A stretch of DNA of 64,000 bases from Phymorhynchus buccinoides (GCA_017654935.2 CM065689.1:61760606-61824605); one strand, 5' to 3'; shown: positions 26,565-40,139, counted from the stretch's first letter. Translations and numbers: made by a program. The notes: generated from the sequence alone by a model not told the origin.

Positions 26565-27150
26565 TGGTAACAGGGTTCCCACTGTCCTTACAGGTGCTTA
26601 TAGGTTTTTATATTTGTGGATGGGCCTCATAAGGCCTTATAGGTGCGTATATTCAACCTATCGGTCCTTACAGAAAGTACTTAGGTCCTTATGGATAACA
26701 AAAAGTCATAATTTTTTTGCAAAGGACGAAAAAAAAATCTGAAGTGTGCACATTTAGTCTTAAACCTTTGAAAAATGACATAGATTTTGACGGCATTTGC
26801 GTCCAATCACGTTCAGAATGAAGTGGAAGTGGATCAGACGACATGACAAGGGAGGTAGCTCACCGAACTCGCTCAATGAGCCTGACCAGAAGTAACCGAT
26901 CGGCAACGTTGCCGCGTTCTCATGAAGAAAGCAAGATGCCAGGAAAATGCTCTTTCCAAGATCGCTGGTTAAAAGACTGTGATTATAAGTACTGGATTAG
27001 GACAGACAAAGATCCCAGGAAGGCGCAATGTTTTGTGTGCGCTATATCACTGAACTTGGCGTCAATGGGCACAGATTTTTAGAGCATTTTCTTTTGGCTC
27101 CAGACGGTTTACGTCCTTATGAGAAGTGATATGGTGCTTATAAGTAGCAA
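26565..27150 (+). mobile_element. Zinc-finger-encoding transposon fragment
   Basis: Begins in cagggttcccactgtcctta followed by several ccttata/cttatagg motifs, and includes a small coding remnant (26843-27082). The same ggtcctta/tgcttataagt motifs reappear after the coding part (about 27110-27145), suggesting subterminal repeats. Ends are not defined and no target duplication was found. Probably part of a DNA transposon (hAT-like or a related class); low certainty. Confidence 0.5.
26843..27082 (+). pseudogene. Zinc-finger N-terminal fragment (KCSFQDRWL...DPRKAQCFVC)
   Basis: A 79-codon + strand frame contains KCSFQDRWLKDCDYKYWIR followed by TDKDPRKAQCFVCAISLNL. This resembles the BED/hAT-type N-terminal zinc-binding segment (C...C pair QCFVC) common in transposon-derived proteins of molluscs and other invertebrates. 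The usual second Cys/His half (SHMKGKKH-like) is missing because of a stop at 27080. No transposase domain follows. It is likely a truncated mobile-element gene, not host coding sequence. Confidence 0.55.
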
Positions 27151-28320
27151 CTCCAAACCGAAGCGCGTCATTGGAAATGTGGTAATATTTCAGTCAAATT
27201 AGGTCAACTTTCAACGTTCGTATTTCACTTGCAATCGTGAACATCTGAATAAAACCACATCCAAGCTGTAAAATTGTCCGTCTCCTATTAATGTGTCTGT
27301 GTTTTTAGTTGGAAATTTGTAAAACGGAGCTGAAATCAACGCTGGAACAACCCTACCGTTCGACTTTCGCGAAACGCCGTCAAAAGCGCGTCCCAAAATA
27401 CTTTTTTGACCACCTTCACTTCACGGCTTTGTGCGTGGTGCGTATTACCGCTTCCACATCTAACCGCATACGAAACGAAAGTAGACACGCTGAGCCTGTT
27501 TTTAACAGCTGTCCGCCGTGTCCCAACCAAAAACCAACGGTGAAAAATGACGGTTAAAACCGTTACAGTGATGACAAGACCCGTAAATATAAACTCTGCA
27601 CGGCTGAAAAAACACAGAACCTGCACCAACATCTTATCTATAATTTTTTTGTCAAAACCTTTTTTGACCTTTCAATTCCCACCACGCACAGGATCACACA
27701 GTCGAGTTAACTGATCACATAATCCATGACGTAGCCGCCAGCCGTGGCTATGACGAGCAGATCTACGCCGATCGTCACAGACAAAGGAAAACACGAAATT
27801 TCTGAAGAAAATCGTTTTTTAGGCTTTAAAATCAGATGAAGATTAGAAGAAATGTTGTTATCCATGCACTTCACCATTAAAACTGATTTTATTGGCATCA
27901 AATAGATCAATAATTTACAGATTTGCGAGTCAAGTGAAGATTTAGATCAGACGCTCAGAATGCTTTGATGTTAGCATTGGAAAATCACATATAATATTTT
28001 TGTACACTTGAAGTTATTGATGTTTAAATAAACAATAGCCTTTGGAGATATTTTATTTTAGACTTCTTCAGAAAATTACTCCAAAAAGAAACAAATTTGA
28101 ACGTAAATTAGAAAAGTTCACGGTCACGTGACCTTGTTGTTGTCTCTCTTGTTGTTTAGTTAGCACACACGTTTTGAGTTTCATTTATAAAGTAGCTCGT
28201 TTTAATATGACGTGTCTTTAAATTTAATAAGGTTGTGAAAAGCCAAAACAACTTACATTTTATAAAAAAAAACCACACACACACAAAATGCTGCTAATAT
28301 TAGAAAGAGAGAGATATATG
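27151..28320. other. AT-rich low-copy intron D sequence
   Basis: The longest stretch in the window (about 1.2 kb) with no obvious repeat or mobile element. A + frame open at 27309-27557 has no recognised similarity. It is the best candidate for conserved intronic regulatory sequence, but nothing in it proves function. Confidence 0.4.
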
Positions 28321-28324
28321 TAGG

Positions 28325-28660
28325 CCTATGTGTGTGCGCGCGTGCATTTGTGAGTGTATGTGCACGCGTATCTGTGTGTGTGCGTGTGTGTGCGCGCGTG
28401 TGTGTGTGTGTCACCCCCACCTCCATCTCAAACTCTTCTAATGCAAGTCACAGTCCTTCTTGCCTTACAGTCGTCTGTTCTTACAATCTGAATGCCTCTT
28501 ATATTTCAACAACTCTGTGTGTGTGTGTGTGTCACCCCCACCTCCATCTCAAACTCTTCTAATGCAAGTCACAGTCCTTCTTGCCTTACAGTCGTCTGTT
28601 CTTACAATCTGAATGCCTTATATTTCAACAACTCTGTGTGTGTGTGTGTGTGTCCTTCTG
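28325..28660 (+). repeat. TG microsatellites within a ~121-bp two-copy duplication
   Basis: gtcacccccacctccatctc ... tcttacaatctgaatgcctc is present at about 28411-28512 and again at 28532-28632, each bounded by GTGTGTGT tracts. Confidence 0.9.
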
Positions 28661-28685
28661 TTTGCTCGCCCTGTCACTCACGAAC

Positions 28686-28810
28686 CAGTGTGCACAGGGT
28701 TCGTACAGAGTCTTTAAAGTCTGGAAAAGTCTGGGAAAGTGGAAAAAAAATTTCCAGGCCTGGAAAAGCATGGAATTATCAACTTTGGTTGCCTGAGTCT
28801 GAGGTTTTCA
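28686..28810 (+). mobile_element. Fragment of a dispersed element (aagtctggaaaagtctggga)
   Basis: cagggttcgtacagagtctt, taaagtctggaaaagtctgg and tttccaggcctggaaaagc are typical of a dispersed repeat end. The short repeated tctggaaa motifs resemble subterminal transposon repeats. Start and end are uncertain. Confidence 0.4.
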
Positions 28811-28954
28811 CTGGTTACTTCCCTTGCTTCATAAATCTGAGTGAAAGAGGGGGAGGGGCGAAAGAGAGAGAGTGTGAGAGAGAGAGTGTGTATGTGTGCG
28901 CGCGTTATTATAAAGTAGAAGTCGTACTTTGTTTGCAGCTGCATGTTCTCGGGT

Positions 28955-29270
28955 TGGCAGTAGAGTACACTTTGTTTTTAAAAATTTATATTCATGCAAG
29001 TTGTTGTTGTCGTACCCTGGCTTAAAGACTCCAGGGATCATCCCAACATCTGAAGCACTTGCAGTAGAGTACACTTTGTTTTTTAAATTTATATTCATAC
29101 GAGTTGTTGTTGTTGTACCCTGGCTTAAAGACTCCAGGGATCATCCCAACATCCGAAGCACTTGAACACTATGGTACAAAATGCACCAGCTAGGGATGAG
29201 AACATTATGAGTGTGACCGTTTTTGATTACCCCGCCACATGGGCAGCCACACTCTGACTTCGGAGGATTT
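28955..29270 (+). mobile_element. Dispersed repeat copy 2, with its 5' junction duplicated
   Basis: The same repeat as at 11560-12600, here uninterrupted: accctggcttaaagactcca, gggatcatcccaac, gaacactatggtacaaaatg, gtgtgaccgtttttgattac, cccgccacatgggcagccac. The first ~100 bp (gtagagtacactttgttttt through cgaagcacttg) are present twice in tandem, and each copy includes non-repeat flank plus the repeat's 5' end. It provides the empty-site comparison for the 861-bp insertion. Confidence 0.8.
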
Positions 29271-29430
29271 TTGACTGATGATGTTATGCTGGGAGTTTGC
29301 CATGGCTAAAGACATTCCCCGCATAACTATGCAGAACATAACATTTGATGTAGCCTTGGTGTTCCAGATTGTCAATTTGTCTGACACAGCCTTATGCCAA
29401 GACGATTCATGCAAGTAATTTTTTACTTAA

Positions 29431-30165
<735 letters not shown>

Positions 30166-30184
30166 GGAATTGTACACTACAGCA

Positions 30185-30376
30185 CTGGACAATGTTTGAG
30201 AAATTGTTCATTGAAGAAGCATTGTTTAAGACATTGTTGATTGAAGAAGCAATGTTTGAGAAATTGTTCATTGAAGAAGCATTGTTTAAGAAATTGTTGA
30301 TTGAAGAAGCAATGTTTGAGAAATTGTTCATTGAAGAAACAATGTTTGAGAAATTGTTCATTGAAGAATCAATGTG
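30185..30376 (+). repeat. 30-bp tandem array, about six copies
   Basis: Alternating units gaaattgttcattgaagaag, caatgtttga and aaattgttgattgaagaagc, attgtttaag. A 60-bp two-variant higher-order unit is visible. Confidence 0.93.
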
Positions 30377-31020
30377 TCTTTTGCTTGCTTGGGTTGTTTG
30401 TTTTATTTTCAGAAGTTTGATGTACCATAATTTTCAGACTCTAAGGATATATTTTTCTCTCCAAGCTTGACCTCTGCACCCAATATATGAGGGCACCCTC
30501 TATCTGTGTACAAAAACATTAGAATAGGGAAGCAGAGATTGGCGAGCACCGCACATTGACGGCACACTTGAAGTGGAAAGTGTTGACCAGTCGCTGATAC
30601 AATGGATACTCACTTTTAAAACCATTCAAAATCCTTACCATCATCGGAGATACTGTCTATCAGATGCTGTAACCCTTCATCACCTTAAAATGTCATAGCT
30701 TTACGAAAATTATATCGGTTTTCTCAAAAAAAAGGTGAAACAGCCCCCTCCCAAAAACTGACAAGAAGTTATCCAACAACTTGTTCCGTTGAGTAATAGC
30801 CTTCATAGGCTCCTTCAATGTAACAAATACAGATACAAAACTCTTGCTTGTTTGATAGGGGAGCCTACTCTCGTCAGTGTCAACAGTAATAGCAACCGTA
30901 ATGGATGAGAATGGGCCGGCTCCGAGTTTCAATGTTTCTCATCATACCTTTATATTGTTTTACATACAAGGGCGTCTTTTTCTAGGATTTGTTCAGATTT
31001 TTCTTTTAAACTTTCTTATA
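30377..31020. other. Low-copy intron E sequence
   Basis: No recognised gene or repeat. The final bases (ctttcttatacacacaaggg) grade into the following 17-bp array and look like its seed. Confidence 0.45.
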
Positions 31021-32795
31021 CACACAAGGGCTTTATACACACAATGGCCTTATACACACAATGGCCTTATGCACACAATGGCTTTATGCACACAATGGCC
31101 TAATACACACAATGGCCTTATGCACACAATGGCCTTATGCACACAATGGCCTTATACACACAATGGCCTAATACACACAATGGCCTTATGCACACAATGG
31201 CCTTATGCTCACAATGGCCTTATGCACACAATGGCCTTATACACACAATGGCCTTATGCACACAGTGGCCGTATGCACCCAATGGCCTTATAAACACAAT
31301 GGCCTTATGCACACAATGGCCTTATGCACACAGTGGCCTTATGCACACAGTGGCCTTATGCACACAATGGCCTTATGCACACAGTGGCCTTATACACACA
31401 ATGGCCTTATGCACACAATGGCCTTATGCACACAATGGCCTTATACACACAATGGCCTTATGCACACAGTGGCCGTATGCACACAATGGCCTTATAAACA
31501 CAATGGCCTTATGCACACAATGGCCTTATACACACAATGGCCTTATGCACACAGTGGCCTTATACACACAATGGCCTTATACACACAATGGCCTTATGCA
31601 CACAGTGGCCTTATGCACACAATGGCCTAATACACACAATGGCCTTATAAACACAATGGCCTTATAAACACAATGGCCTTATAAACACAATGGCCTTATG
31701 CACACAGTGGCCTTATAAACACAATGGCCTTATGCACACAATGGCCTTATGCACACAGTGGCCTTATAAACACAATGGCCTTATAAACACAATGGCCTTA
31801 TAAACACAATGGCCTTATAAACACAATGGCCTTATGCACACAGTGGCCTTATGCACACAATGGCCTTATGCACACAGTGGCCTTATGCACACAATGGCCT
31901 TATGCACACAATGGCCTTATGCACCCAATGGCCTTATGCACACAATGGCCTTATGCACACAATGGCCTTATGCACACAGTGGCCTTATGCACACAATGGC
32001 CTTATAAACACAATGGCCTTATGCACACAATGGCCTTATGCACACAGTGGCCTTATGCACACAATGGCCTTATGCACACAATGGCCTTATGCACACAATG
32101 GCCTTATACACACAATGGCCTTATGCACACAATGGCCTTATGCACACAATGGCCTTATACACACAATGGCCTTATGCACACAGTGGCCTTATGCACACAA
32201 TGGCCTTATGCACACAATGGCCTTATACACACAATGGCCTTATGCACACAATGGCCTTATGCACACAATGGCCTTATGCACACAGTGGCCTTATGCACCC
32301 AATGGCCTTATGCACACAACGGCCTTATGCACACAATGGCCTTATGCACCCAATGGCCTTATGCACACAGTGGCCTTATACACACAATGGCCTTATGCAC
32401 ACAGTGGCCTTATGCACACAGTGGCCTTATGCACACAATGGCCTTATGCACACAATGGCCTTATGCACACAGTGGCCTTATGCACACAATGGCCTTATGC
32501 ACCCAATGGCCTTATGCACCCAATGGCCTTATGTACACAATGGCCTTATGCACAGAATGGCCTTATGCACACAATGGCCTTATACACACAATGGCCTTAT
32601 GCACACAGTGGCCTTATGCACACAATGGCCTTATGCACACAATGGCCTTATGCACACAGTGGCCTTATGCACCCAATGGCCTTATGCACACAGTGGCCTT
32701 ATACACACAATGGCCTTATGCACACAGTGGCCTTATGCACACAGTGGCCTTATGCACACAATGGCCTTATACACACAGTGGCCTAATGGTCTGAA
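31021..32795 (+). repeat. 17-bp minisatellite (cacacaatggccttatg), about 104 copies
   Basis: 1.77 kb of cacacaatggccttatg, with common variants cacacagtggccttatg, cacacaatggccttata and aaacacaatggccttat. Three units make 51 bp, and the stop-free frames reading QWPYAHNGL are artefacts of this. The array ends in gtggcctaatggtctgaaca. A reverse-complement copy of its right end begins at the right edge of the window (63930-64000). Confidence 0.97.
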
Positions 32796-32819
32796 CAATA
32801 TGGTAATGAGAATTAGCAC

Positions 32820-33476
32820 TGGGATAGCACTGCCCCCTATCCCACACATTCATCAGTAACACTGGTTAGAAGACTGCCCCCTATCCCACACATTCATCAG
32901 TAATACTGGTTAGAAGACTGCCCCCTTCCCCGCCCCCTATCCCACACATTCATCAGTAACACTGGTTAGAAGACTGCCCCCTTCCCCGCCCCCTATCCCA
33001 CACATTCATCAGTAACACTGGTTAGAAGACTGCCCCCTATCCCACACATTCATCAGTAACACTGGTTAGAAGACTGCCCCCTATCCCACACATTCATCAG
33101 TAACACTGGTTAGAAGACTGCCCCCTATCCCACACATTCATCAGTAATACTGGTTAGAAGACTGCCCCCTTCCCCGCCCCCTATCCCACACATTCATCAG
33201 TAACACTGGTTAGAAGACTGCCCCCTTCTCCGCCCCCTATCCCACACATTCATCAGTAACACTGGTTAGAAGACTGCCCCCTTCCCCGCCCCCTATCCCA
33301 CACATTCATCAGTAATACTGGTTAGAAGACTGCCCCCTTCCCCGCCCCCTATCCCACACATTCATCAGTAACACTGGTTAGAAGACTGCCCCCTATCCCA
33401 CACATTCATCAGTAACACTGGTTAGAAGACTGCCCCCTTCTCCGCCCCCTATCCCACACATTCATCAGTAATACTT
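32820..33476 (+). repeat. 44/60-bp tandem array (gactgccccctatcccacac)
   Basis: About a dozen units of actgccccctatcccacaca, ttcatcagtaacactggtta, gaag. About half carry an extra 16-bp cccttccccgcccccta segment, so 44-bp and 60-bp units are interspersed. Mirrored at 63239-63895. Confidence 0.95.
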
Positions 33477-33544
33477 AGAAGAAAGGAACAAACAAATTAA
33501 TGATCAACATTGTCTCTGATTTCAAACAACATTGACAGCAAAAG

Positions 33545-36500
33545 TGCATTAAGAACTGGTGTTGTTCACTGTGTGCTGACGACTGGTGGTGGTGTTTTTC
33601 ACTGTGTGCTGACGACTGGTGTTGTTGTTTACTGTGTGCTGACGACTGGTGTTGTTGTTCACTGTGTGCTGATGACTGGTGTTGTTGTTGTTCACTGTGT
33701 GCTGACAACTGGTGTTGTTGTTGTTGTTCACTGTGTGCTGACAACTGTTGTTGTTGTTCACTGTGTGCTGACTACTGGTGTTGTTGTTCACTGTGTGCTG
33801 ACTACTGGTGTTGTTGTTGTTCACTGTGTGCTGATGACTGGTGTTGTTGTTTTTCACTGTGTGCTGATGACTGGTGTTGTTGTTTTTCACTGTGTGCTGA
33901 TGACTGGTGTTGTTCACTGTGTGCTGACGACTGGTGTTGTTGTTGTTCACTGTTTGCTGATGACTGGTGTTGTTGTTTTTCACTGTGTGCTGACGACTGG
34001 TGTTGTTGTTGTTCACTGTGTGCTGACGACTGGTGTTGTTGTTTTTCACTGTGTGCTGATGACTGGTGTTGTTTTTCACTGTGTGCTGATGACTTGTGTT
34101 GTTGTTTTTTACTGTGTGCTGACGACTGGTGTTGTTGTTGTTCACTGTGTGCTGACGACTGGTGTTGTTCACTGTGTGCTGACGACTGGTGTTGTTGTTG
34201 TTCACTGTGTGCTGATGACTGGTGTTGTTGTTTTTCACTGTGTGCTGACGACTGGTGTTGTTGTTCACTGTGTGCTGATGACTGGTGTTGTTGTTGTTCA
34301 CTGTGTGCTGATGACTGGTGTTGTTTTTCACTGTGTGCTGACGACTGGTGTTGTTCACTGTGTGCTGATGACTGGTGTTGTTCACTGTGTGCTGACTACT
34401 GGTGTTGTTGTTGTTCACTGTGTGCTGATGACTGGTGTTGTTGTTCACTGTGTGCTGATGACTGGTGTTGTTGTTGTTCACTGTGTGCTGATGACTGGTG
34501 TTGTTGTTGTTCACTGTGTGCTGACGACTGGTGTTGTTGTTCACTGTGTGCTGATGACTCGTGTTGTTGTTCACTGTGTGCTGATGACTGGTGTTGTTGT
34601 TGTTCACTGTGTGCTGACGACTGGTGTTGTTGTTGTTCACTGTGTGCTGACGACTGGTGTTGTTGTTGTTCACTGTGTGCTGATGACTGGTGTTGTTGTT
34701 GTTCACTGTGTGCTGATGACTGGTGTTGTTGTTGTTCACTGTGTGCTGACGACTGGTGTTGTTGTTGTTCACTGTGTGCTGACTACTGGTGTTGTTGTTG
34801 TTCACTGTGTGCTGACAACTGGTGTTGTTGTTGTTCACTGTGTGCTGACGACTGGTGTTGTTCACTGTGTGCTGACGACTGGTGTTGTTGTTGTTCACTG
34901 TGTGCTGACTACTGGTGTTGTTGTTGTTCACTGTGTGCTGACGACTGGTGTTGTTGTTGTTCACTGTGTGCTGACGACTGGTGTTGTTGTTCACTGTGTG
35001 CTGATGACTGGTGTTGTTGTTCACTGTGTGCTGATGACTGGTGTTGTTGTTCACTGTGTGCTGACGACTGGTGGTGTTGTTGTTCACTGTGTGCTGATGA
35101 CTGGTGTTGTTGTTCACTGTGTGCTGATGACTGGTGTTGTTGTTCACTGTGTGCTGATGACTGTGTTGTTGTTCACTGTGTGCTGATGACTGGTGTTGTT
35201 GTTGTTCACTGTGTGCTGATGACTGGTGTTGTTGTTTTTCACTGTGTGCTGACGACTGGTGTTGTTGTTGTTCACTGTGTGCTGACGACTGGTGTTGTTG
35301 TTCACTGTGTGCTGACGACTGGTGTTGTTGTTGTTCACTGTGTGCTGACTACTGGTGTTGTTGTTCACTGTGTGCTGATGACTGGTGTTGTTGTTGTTCA
35401 CTGTGTGCTGATGACTGGTGTTGTTGTTCACTGTGTGCTGATGACTGGTGTTGTTGTTGTTCACTGTGTGCTGACGACTGGTGTTGTTGTTGTTCACTGT
35501 GTGCTGATGACTGGTGTTGTTGTTGTTCACTGTGTGCTGACGACTGGTGTTGTTGTTCACTGTGTGCTGACGACTGGTGTTGTTGTTGTTCACTGTGTGC
35601 TGATGACTGGTGTTGTTGTTCACTGTGTGCTGATGACTGGTGTTGTTCACTGTGTGCTGATGACTGGTGTTGTTGTTCACTGTGTGCTGATGACTGGTGT
35701 TGTTGTTCACTGTGTGCTGATGACTGGTGTTGTTGTTGTTCACTGTGTGCTGACGACTGGTGTTGTTGTTTTTCACTGTGTGCTGACGACTGGTGTTGTT
35801 GTTCACTGTGTGCTGACGACTGGTGTTGTTGTTGTTCACTGTGTGCTGATGACTGGTTTTGTTTTTCACTGTGTGCTGACGACTGGTGTTGTTGTTCACT
35901 GTGTGCTGATGACTGGTTTTGTTTTTTACTGTGTGCTGACGACTGGTGGTGTTGTTCACTGTGTGCTGATGACTGGTGGTGTTGTTGTTCACTGTGTGCT
36001 GACTACTGGTGTTGTTATTGTTCACTGTGTGCTGACGACTGGTGTTGTTGTTCACTGTGTGCTGACGACTGGTGTTGTTTTTCACTGTGTGCTGACGACT
36101 GGTGTTGTTGTTCACTGTGTGCTGACGACTGGTGTTGTTGTTGTTCACTGTGTGCTGACGACTGGTGTTGTTGTTCACTGTGTGCTGACGACTGGTGTTG
36201 TTGTTGTTCACTGTGTGCTGATGACTGGTGTTGTTTTTCACTGTGTGCTGACGACTGGTGTTGTTGTTCACTGTGTGCTGACGACTGGTGTTGTTCACTG
36301 TGTGCTGATGACTGGTGTTGTTGTTGTTCACTGTGTGCTGACGACTGGTGTTGTTCACTGTGTGCTGACGACTGGTGTTGTTGTTGTTCACTGTGTGCTG
36401 ATGACTGGTGTTGTTGTTTTTCACTGTGTGCTGACGACTGGTGTTGTTGTTGTTCACTGTGTGCTGACGACTGGTGTGTTGTTCACTGTGTGCTGACGAC

Positions 36501-37870
36501 TGGTGTTGTTGTTCACTGTGTGCTGATGACTGGTGTTGTTGTTTTTCACTGTGTGCTGACGACTGGTGTTGTTCACTGTGTGCTGACGACTGGTGTTGTT
36601 GTTCACTGTGTGCTGATGACTGGTGTTGTTGTTTTTCACTGTGTGCTGACGACTGGTGTTGTTGTTCACTGTGTGCTGATGACTGGTGTTGTTGTTCACT
36701 GTGTGCTGACGACTGGTGTTGTTGTTCACTGTGTGCTGACGACTGGTGTTGTTCACTGTGTGCTGATGACTGGTGTTGTTCACTGTGTGCTGACGACTGG
36801 TGTTGTTGTTGTTCACTGTGTGCTGATGACTGGTGGTGTTGTTGTTCACTGTGTGCTGACGACTGGTGTTGTTGTTCACTGTGTGCTGATGACTGGTGTT
36901 GTTCACTGTGTGCTGACGACTGGTGTTGTTGTTCACTGTGTGCTGATGACTGGTGTTGTTGTTCACTGTGTGCTGATGACTGGTGTTGTTGTTCACTGTG
37001 TGCTGATGACTGGTGTTGTTGTTTTTCACTGTGTGCTGACGACTGGTGTTGTTGTTCACTGTGTGCTAATGACTGGTGGTGTTGTTGTTCACTGTGTGCT
37101 GATGACTGGTGTTGTTTTTCACTGTGTGCTGACGACTGGTGTTGTTGTTCACTGTGTGCTGACGACTGGTGTTGTTCACTGTGTGCTGACGACTGGTGTT
37201 GTTGTTCACTGTGTGCTGACGACTGGTGTTGTTGTTGTTCACTGTGTGCTGAAGACTGGTGTTGTTGTTGTTCACTGTGTGCTGACTGCTGGTGTTGTTG
37301 TTGTTCACTGTGTGCTGATGACTGGTGTTGTTGTTCACTGTGTGCTGACTACTGGTGTTGTTTTTGTTCACTGTGTGCTGATGACTGGTGTTGTTGTTTT
37401 TCACTGTGTGCTGACGACTGGTGTGTTGTTGTTCACTGTGTGCTGATGACTGGTGTTGTTGTTGTTCACTGTGTGCTGATGACTGGTGTTGTTGTTGTTT
37501 ACTGTGTGCTGATGACTGGTGTTGTTGTTGTTTACTGTGTGCTGATGACTGGTGTTGTTGTTTTTTCACTGTGTGCTGACGACTGGTGTTGTTGTTCACT
37601 GTGTGCTGACGACTGGTGGTGTTGTTCACTGTGTGCTGACGACTGGTGTTGTTGTTGTTCACTGTGTGCTGACGACTGGTGTTGTTGTTGTTCACTGTGT
37701 GCTGACTGCTGGTGTTGTTGTTGTTTACTGTGTGCTGATGACTGGTGTTGTTCACTGTGTGCTGACTACTGGTGTTGTTGTTGTTTACTGTGTGCTGACT
37801 GCTGGTGTTGTTGTTGTTTACTGTGTGCTGACTGCTGGTGTTGTTGTTTTTCACTGTGTGCTGACTGCTG
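33545..37870 (+). repeat. 27-33-bp minisatellite running into the exon F acceptor
   Basis: About 140 units of tcactgtgtgctgacgactg plus gtg and (ttg)n, n = 1-4, with cga/tga/cta variants and ttttt variants. The array continues to about 13 bp before exon F, where gtgctgactgctgttggctg leads into ttgcag. Frames reading SLCADDWCCC or VVVHCVLTTG are periodic artefacts, since the length change is always in steps of 3. Mirrored at 58851-63167. Confidence 0.97.
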
Positions 37871-37883
37871 TTGGCTGTTGCAG

Positions 37884-37951
37884 ATTGCCATGGTGTCGCC
37901 AGGCATGAACTGCTGTGAACACACCCTCAACACGCTACGCTACGCTGACAG
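37884..37951 (+). CDS. KIF2A: Kinesin-13 motor domain, exon F (C-terminal motor end)
   Basis: This 68-nt exon has acceptor ggctgttgcag ending at 37883 and donor gtaatc at 37952. It reads 22 codons IAMVSPGMNCCEHTLNTLRY then AD, plus AG of the following Arg (phase 2). This is the last strand and helix of the kinesin motor core (SP..NC.EHTLNTLRYADR), preceding the kinesin-13 neck and C-terminal coiled coil. The next exon is not found before the gap. Both splice sites touch arrays: a 4.3-kb array ends ~13 bp upstream, and copies of the exon's 3' end begin at the donor. Confidence 0.95.
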
Positions 37952-38690
37952 GTAATCATGAACACACCCTCAACACGCTACGCTACGCTGACAGGTAATC
38001 ATGAACACACCCTCAACACGCTGACAGGTAATCATGAACACACTACGCTATGCTGACAGGTAATCATGAACACACCCTCAACACGCTACGCTACGCTGAC
38101 AGGTAATCATGAACACACCCTCAACACGCTGACAGGTAATCATGAACACACTACGCTATGCTGACAGGTAATCATGAACACACCCTCAACACGCTACGCT
38201 ACGCTGACAGGTAATCATGAACACACCCTCAACACGCTGACAGGTAATCATGAACACACTACGCTACGCTGACAGGTAATCATGGACACCCTCAACACGC
38301 TGACAGGTAATCATGAACACACTACGCTACGCTGACAGGTAATCATGGACACCCTCAACACGCTGACAGGTAATCATGAACACACCCTCAACACGCTGAC
38401 AGGTAATCATGAACACACCCTCAACACGCTGACAGGTAATCATGAACACACCCTCAACACGCTGACAGGTAATCATGAACACACCCTCAACACGCTGACA
38501 GGTAATCATGAACACACTACGCTACGCTGACAGGTAATCATGAACACACCCTCAACACGCTGACAGGTAATCATGAACACACCCTCAACACGCTCACAGG
38601 TAATCATGAACACACCCTCAACACGCTGACAGGTAATCATGAACACACCCTCAACACGCTGACAGGTAATCATGAACACACCCTCAACAT
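37952..38690 (+). repeat. Array of exon F 3'-end plus donor copies
   Basis: Units are tgaacacaccctcaacacgc, tacgctacgctgacag/gtaatca (43 bp). Short forms are ccctcaacacgctgacag/gtaatcatgaacacac and cactacgctacgctgacag/gtaatcatg. Each copy repeats the last ~35 nt of exon F with the intact donor gtaatc, so about 20 donor-like sites follow the real one. Mirrored at 58038-58782. Confidence 0.96.
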
Positions 38691-39268
38691 GATGTAAACC
38701 ACAAAATTATTTATTACTGTTAGAAAAAACGGTCTTCCAAAATCTACTTTTTTCTTCACACTTTCCGTAACTGAGCGAAAACCAAGACGAAAAAGAAAAA
38801 AAAATTCACCCATGAAAAGACAGCATAATCTCCCTTCTATCCAACGGCAGTAACCGAAAATCTATTTATAGCACATCGTTTCCCCACAAGTCAACCAAAC
38901 GAACCTAACCGATCCTAGCCGCACACGCGCGCGCTGCATTCAGCGAGGCCTAGCGAAGTTGTTTGAAATGATGCGATGTACCCACTTTCAAGCGTAATGT
39001 CGGACAAAATACGCAAGCCTGTAAGTTCAGATTTTGCATTTTTAAAGACAGATGGATCAAATAAAAAGTGATGATATCGGTTTTTATACGTGTGCGACTT
39101 AGAAGAAGTCAGCTATAATGACAAACACACCCATCGTCGGCTCAGACTGTCAATAAAATTTAACTTGAAATGTCGAGGTCGTTCGCCGTTCAGGTTAGAG
39201 TGATCGTAGCCTCTGCTTGTTTTTGCTTCGTTTGTGAGGAAAGAGGAGTGTGTTTGTGGTGAAAGTTT

Positions 39269-40087
39269 GTGAAAATGGTCGTGATGTGGGACGCTTTCGT
39301 GTGGTGGGCAACTTATGCCCAGTGTTATCTTCGTTGGCTCGTGCTGTGCGCTGCCATTTCTTCACAGTTGACTGGTTTGAACTTTGTGTGTCCGCCATTG
39401 AACTCACCCGTGCAGCAAGCTAGCCAGCGACCCGTATTTCAGTCTGCTCCTGCTCAGCGCTTTGTGCAGCAAAGTAACAGCAAGCTTTCACTACAGTCAA
39501 CTCCAGTTGTTTTCTCTGATCGTCCTTTACTGCAATACAGTCGTGATCAGCTCCTCCAGGTATTGCTGTTCAACTGCCGATCGTGTCGCAACAAAACTGC
39601 GGAAATGCATGAGTTAGTGACTGATCTGAAAGCCGATGTCTTCGTCATGACAGAGACTTGGTTGTACGATCGTGGTGATGAGGCCTACATAGCTGCTATG
39701 ACTCCCTGTGACTACGATTTTCGTCCGTTTCCTCGTGTTGGGTCGAGAGGTGGTGGCTTGGCCTTCATGACTCGTAAAGCTCTGACAAACTGTGTTTCTT
39801 TCACTCCTTTGAAATTCGCTTCATTTGAGTGTGTTGAAATGAAACTACGAGGCACTACTGCTACGGCTACTTTGGTTTGTTTGTACAGACCTCCTCCAAG
39901 TAAGTCCAATAAACTGTCCAACTCTGCCTTCCTACGGGAATTTCCGGATCTTCTATCTTCTTATGCATCCTCTCGTAATGCTGTGTCTTACCTCGGTGAC
40001 TTCAACTTTCATTACGATGATAGCTCTAATCACCAAGTGAATCAACTTAAGACTCTGCTGTCTGATCATAATTTGACTGATCATGTC
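39269..40087 (+). pseudogene. LINE ORF2 endonuclease domain, open but truncated
   Basis: A 273-codon open frame. After ~105 residues of variable leader it shows an AP-endonuclease-like domain: LLFNCRSCRNKTAEMHEL (metal-binding Asn region), VFVMTETWL (catalytic Glu), GSRGGGLAFM, LVCLYRPPPSKSN (Tyr), SYLGDFNFHYDD (Asp/Asn) and LLSDHNLTDHV. Two stops follow at 40088 and shortly after, but the same frame continues as STHKHGHILDC, the usual family sequence at this point, so the stops are inactivating substitutions. In an intact LINE this nuclease nicks target DNA to prime reverse transcription. Confidence 0.85.
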
Positions 40088-40139
40088 TGATCATAGTTTG
40101 TTCAGTCGTCAACACACAAGCATGGCCATATCCTTGACT

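Noticed and set aside
31021..32795. Open frames of up to 322 codons (QWPYAHNGL)
   Set aside because: Artefact of the 17-bp unit (3 units = 51 bp). All frames carry the same peptide.
33510..37955. Long open frames on both strands (SLCADDWCCC, VVVHCVLTTG, NNNNTSRQHTV)
   Set aside because: Periodic products of a stop-free repeat whose length varies only in steps of 3. Frames are open on both strands at once, and the mirror copy behaves the same.
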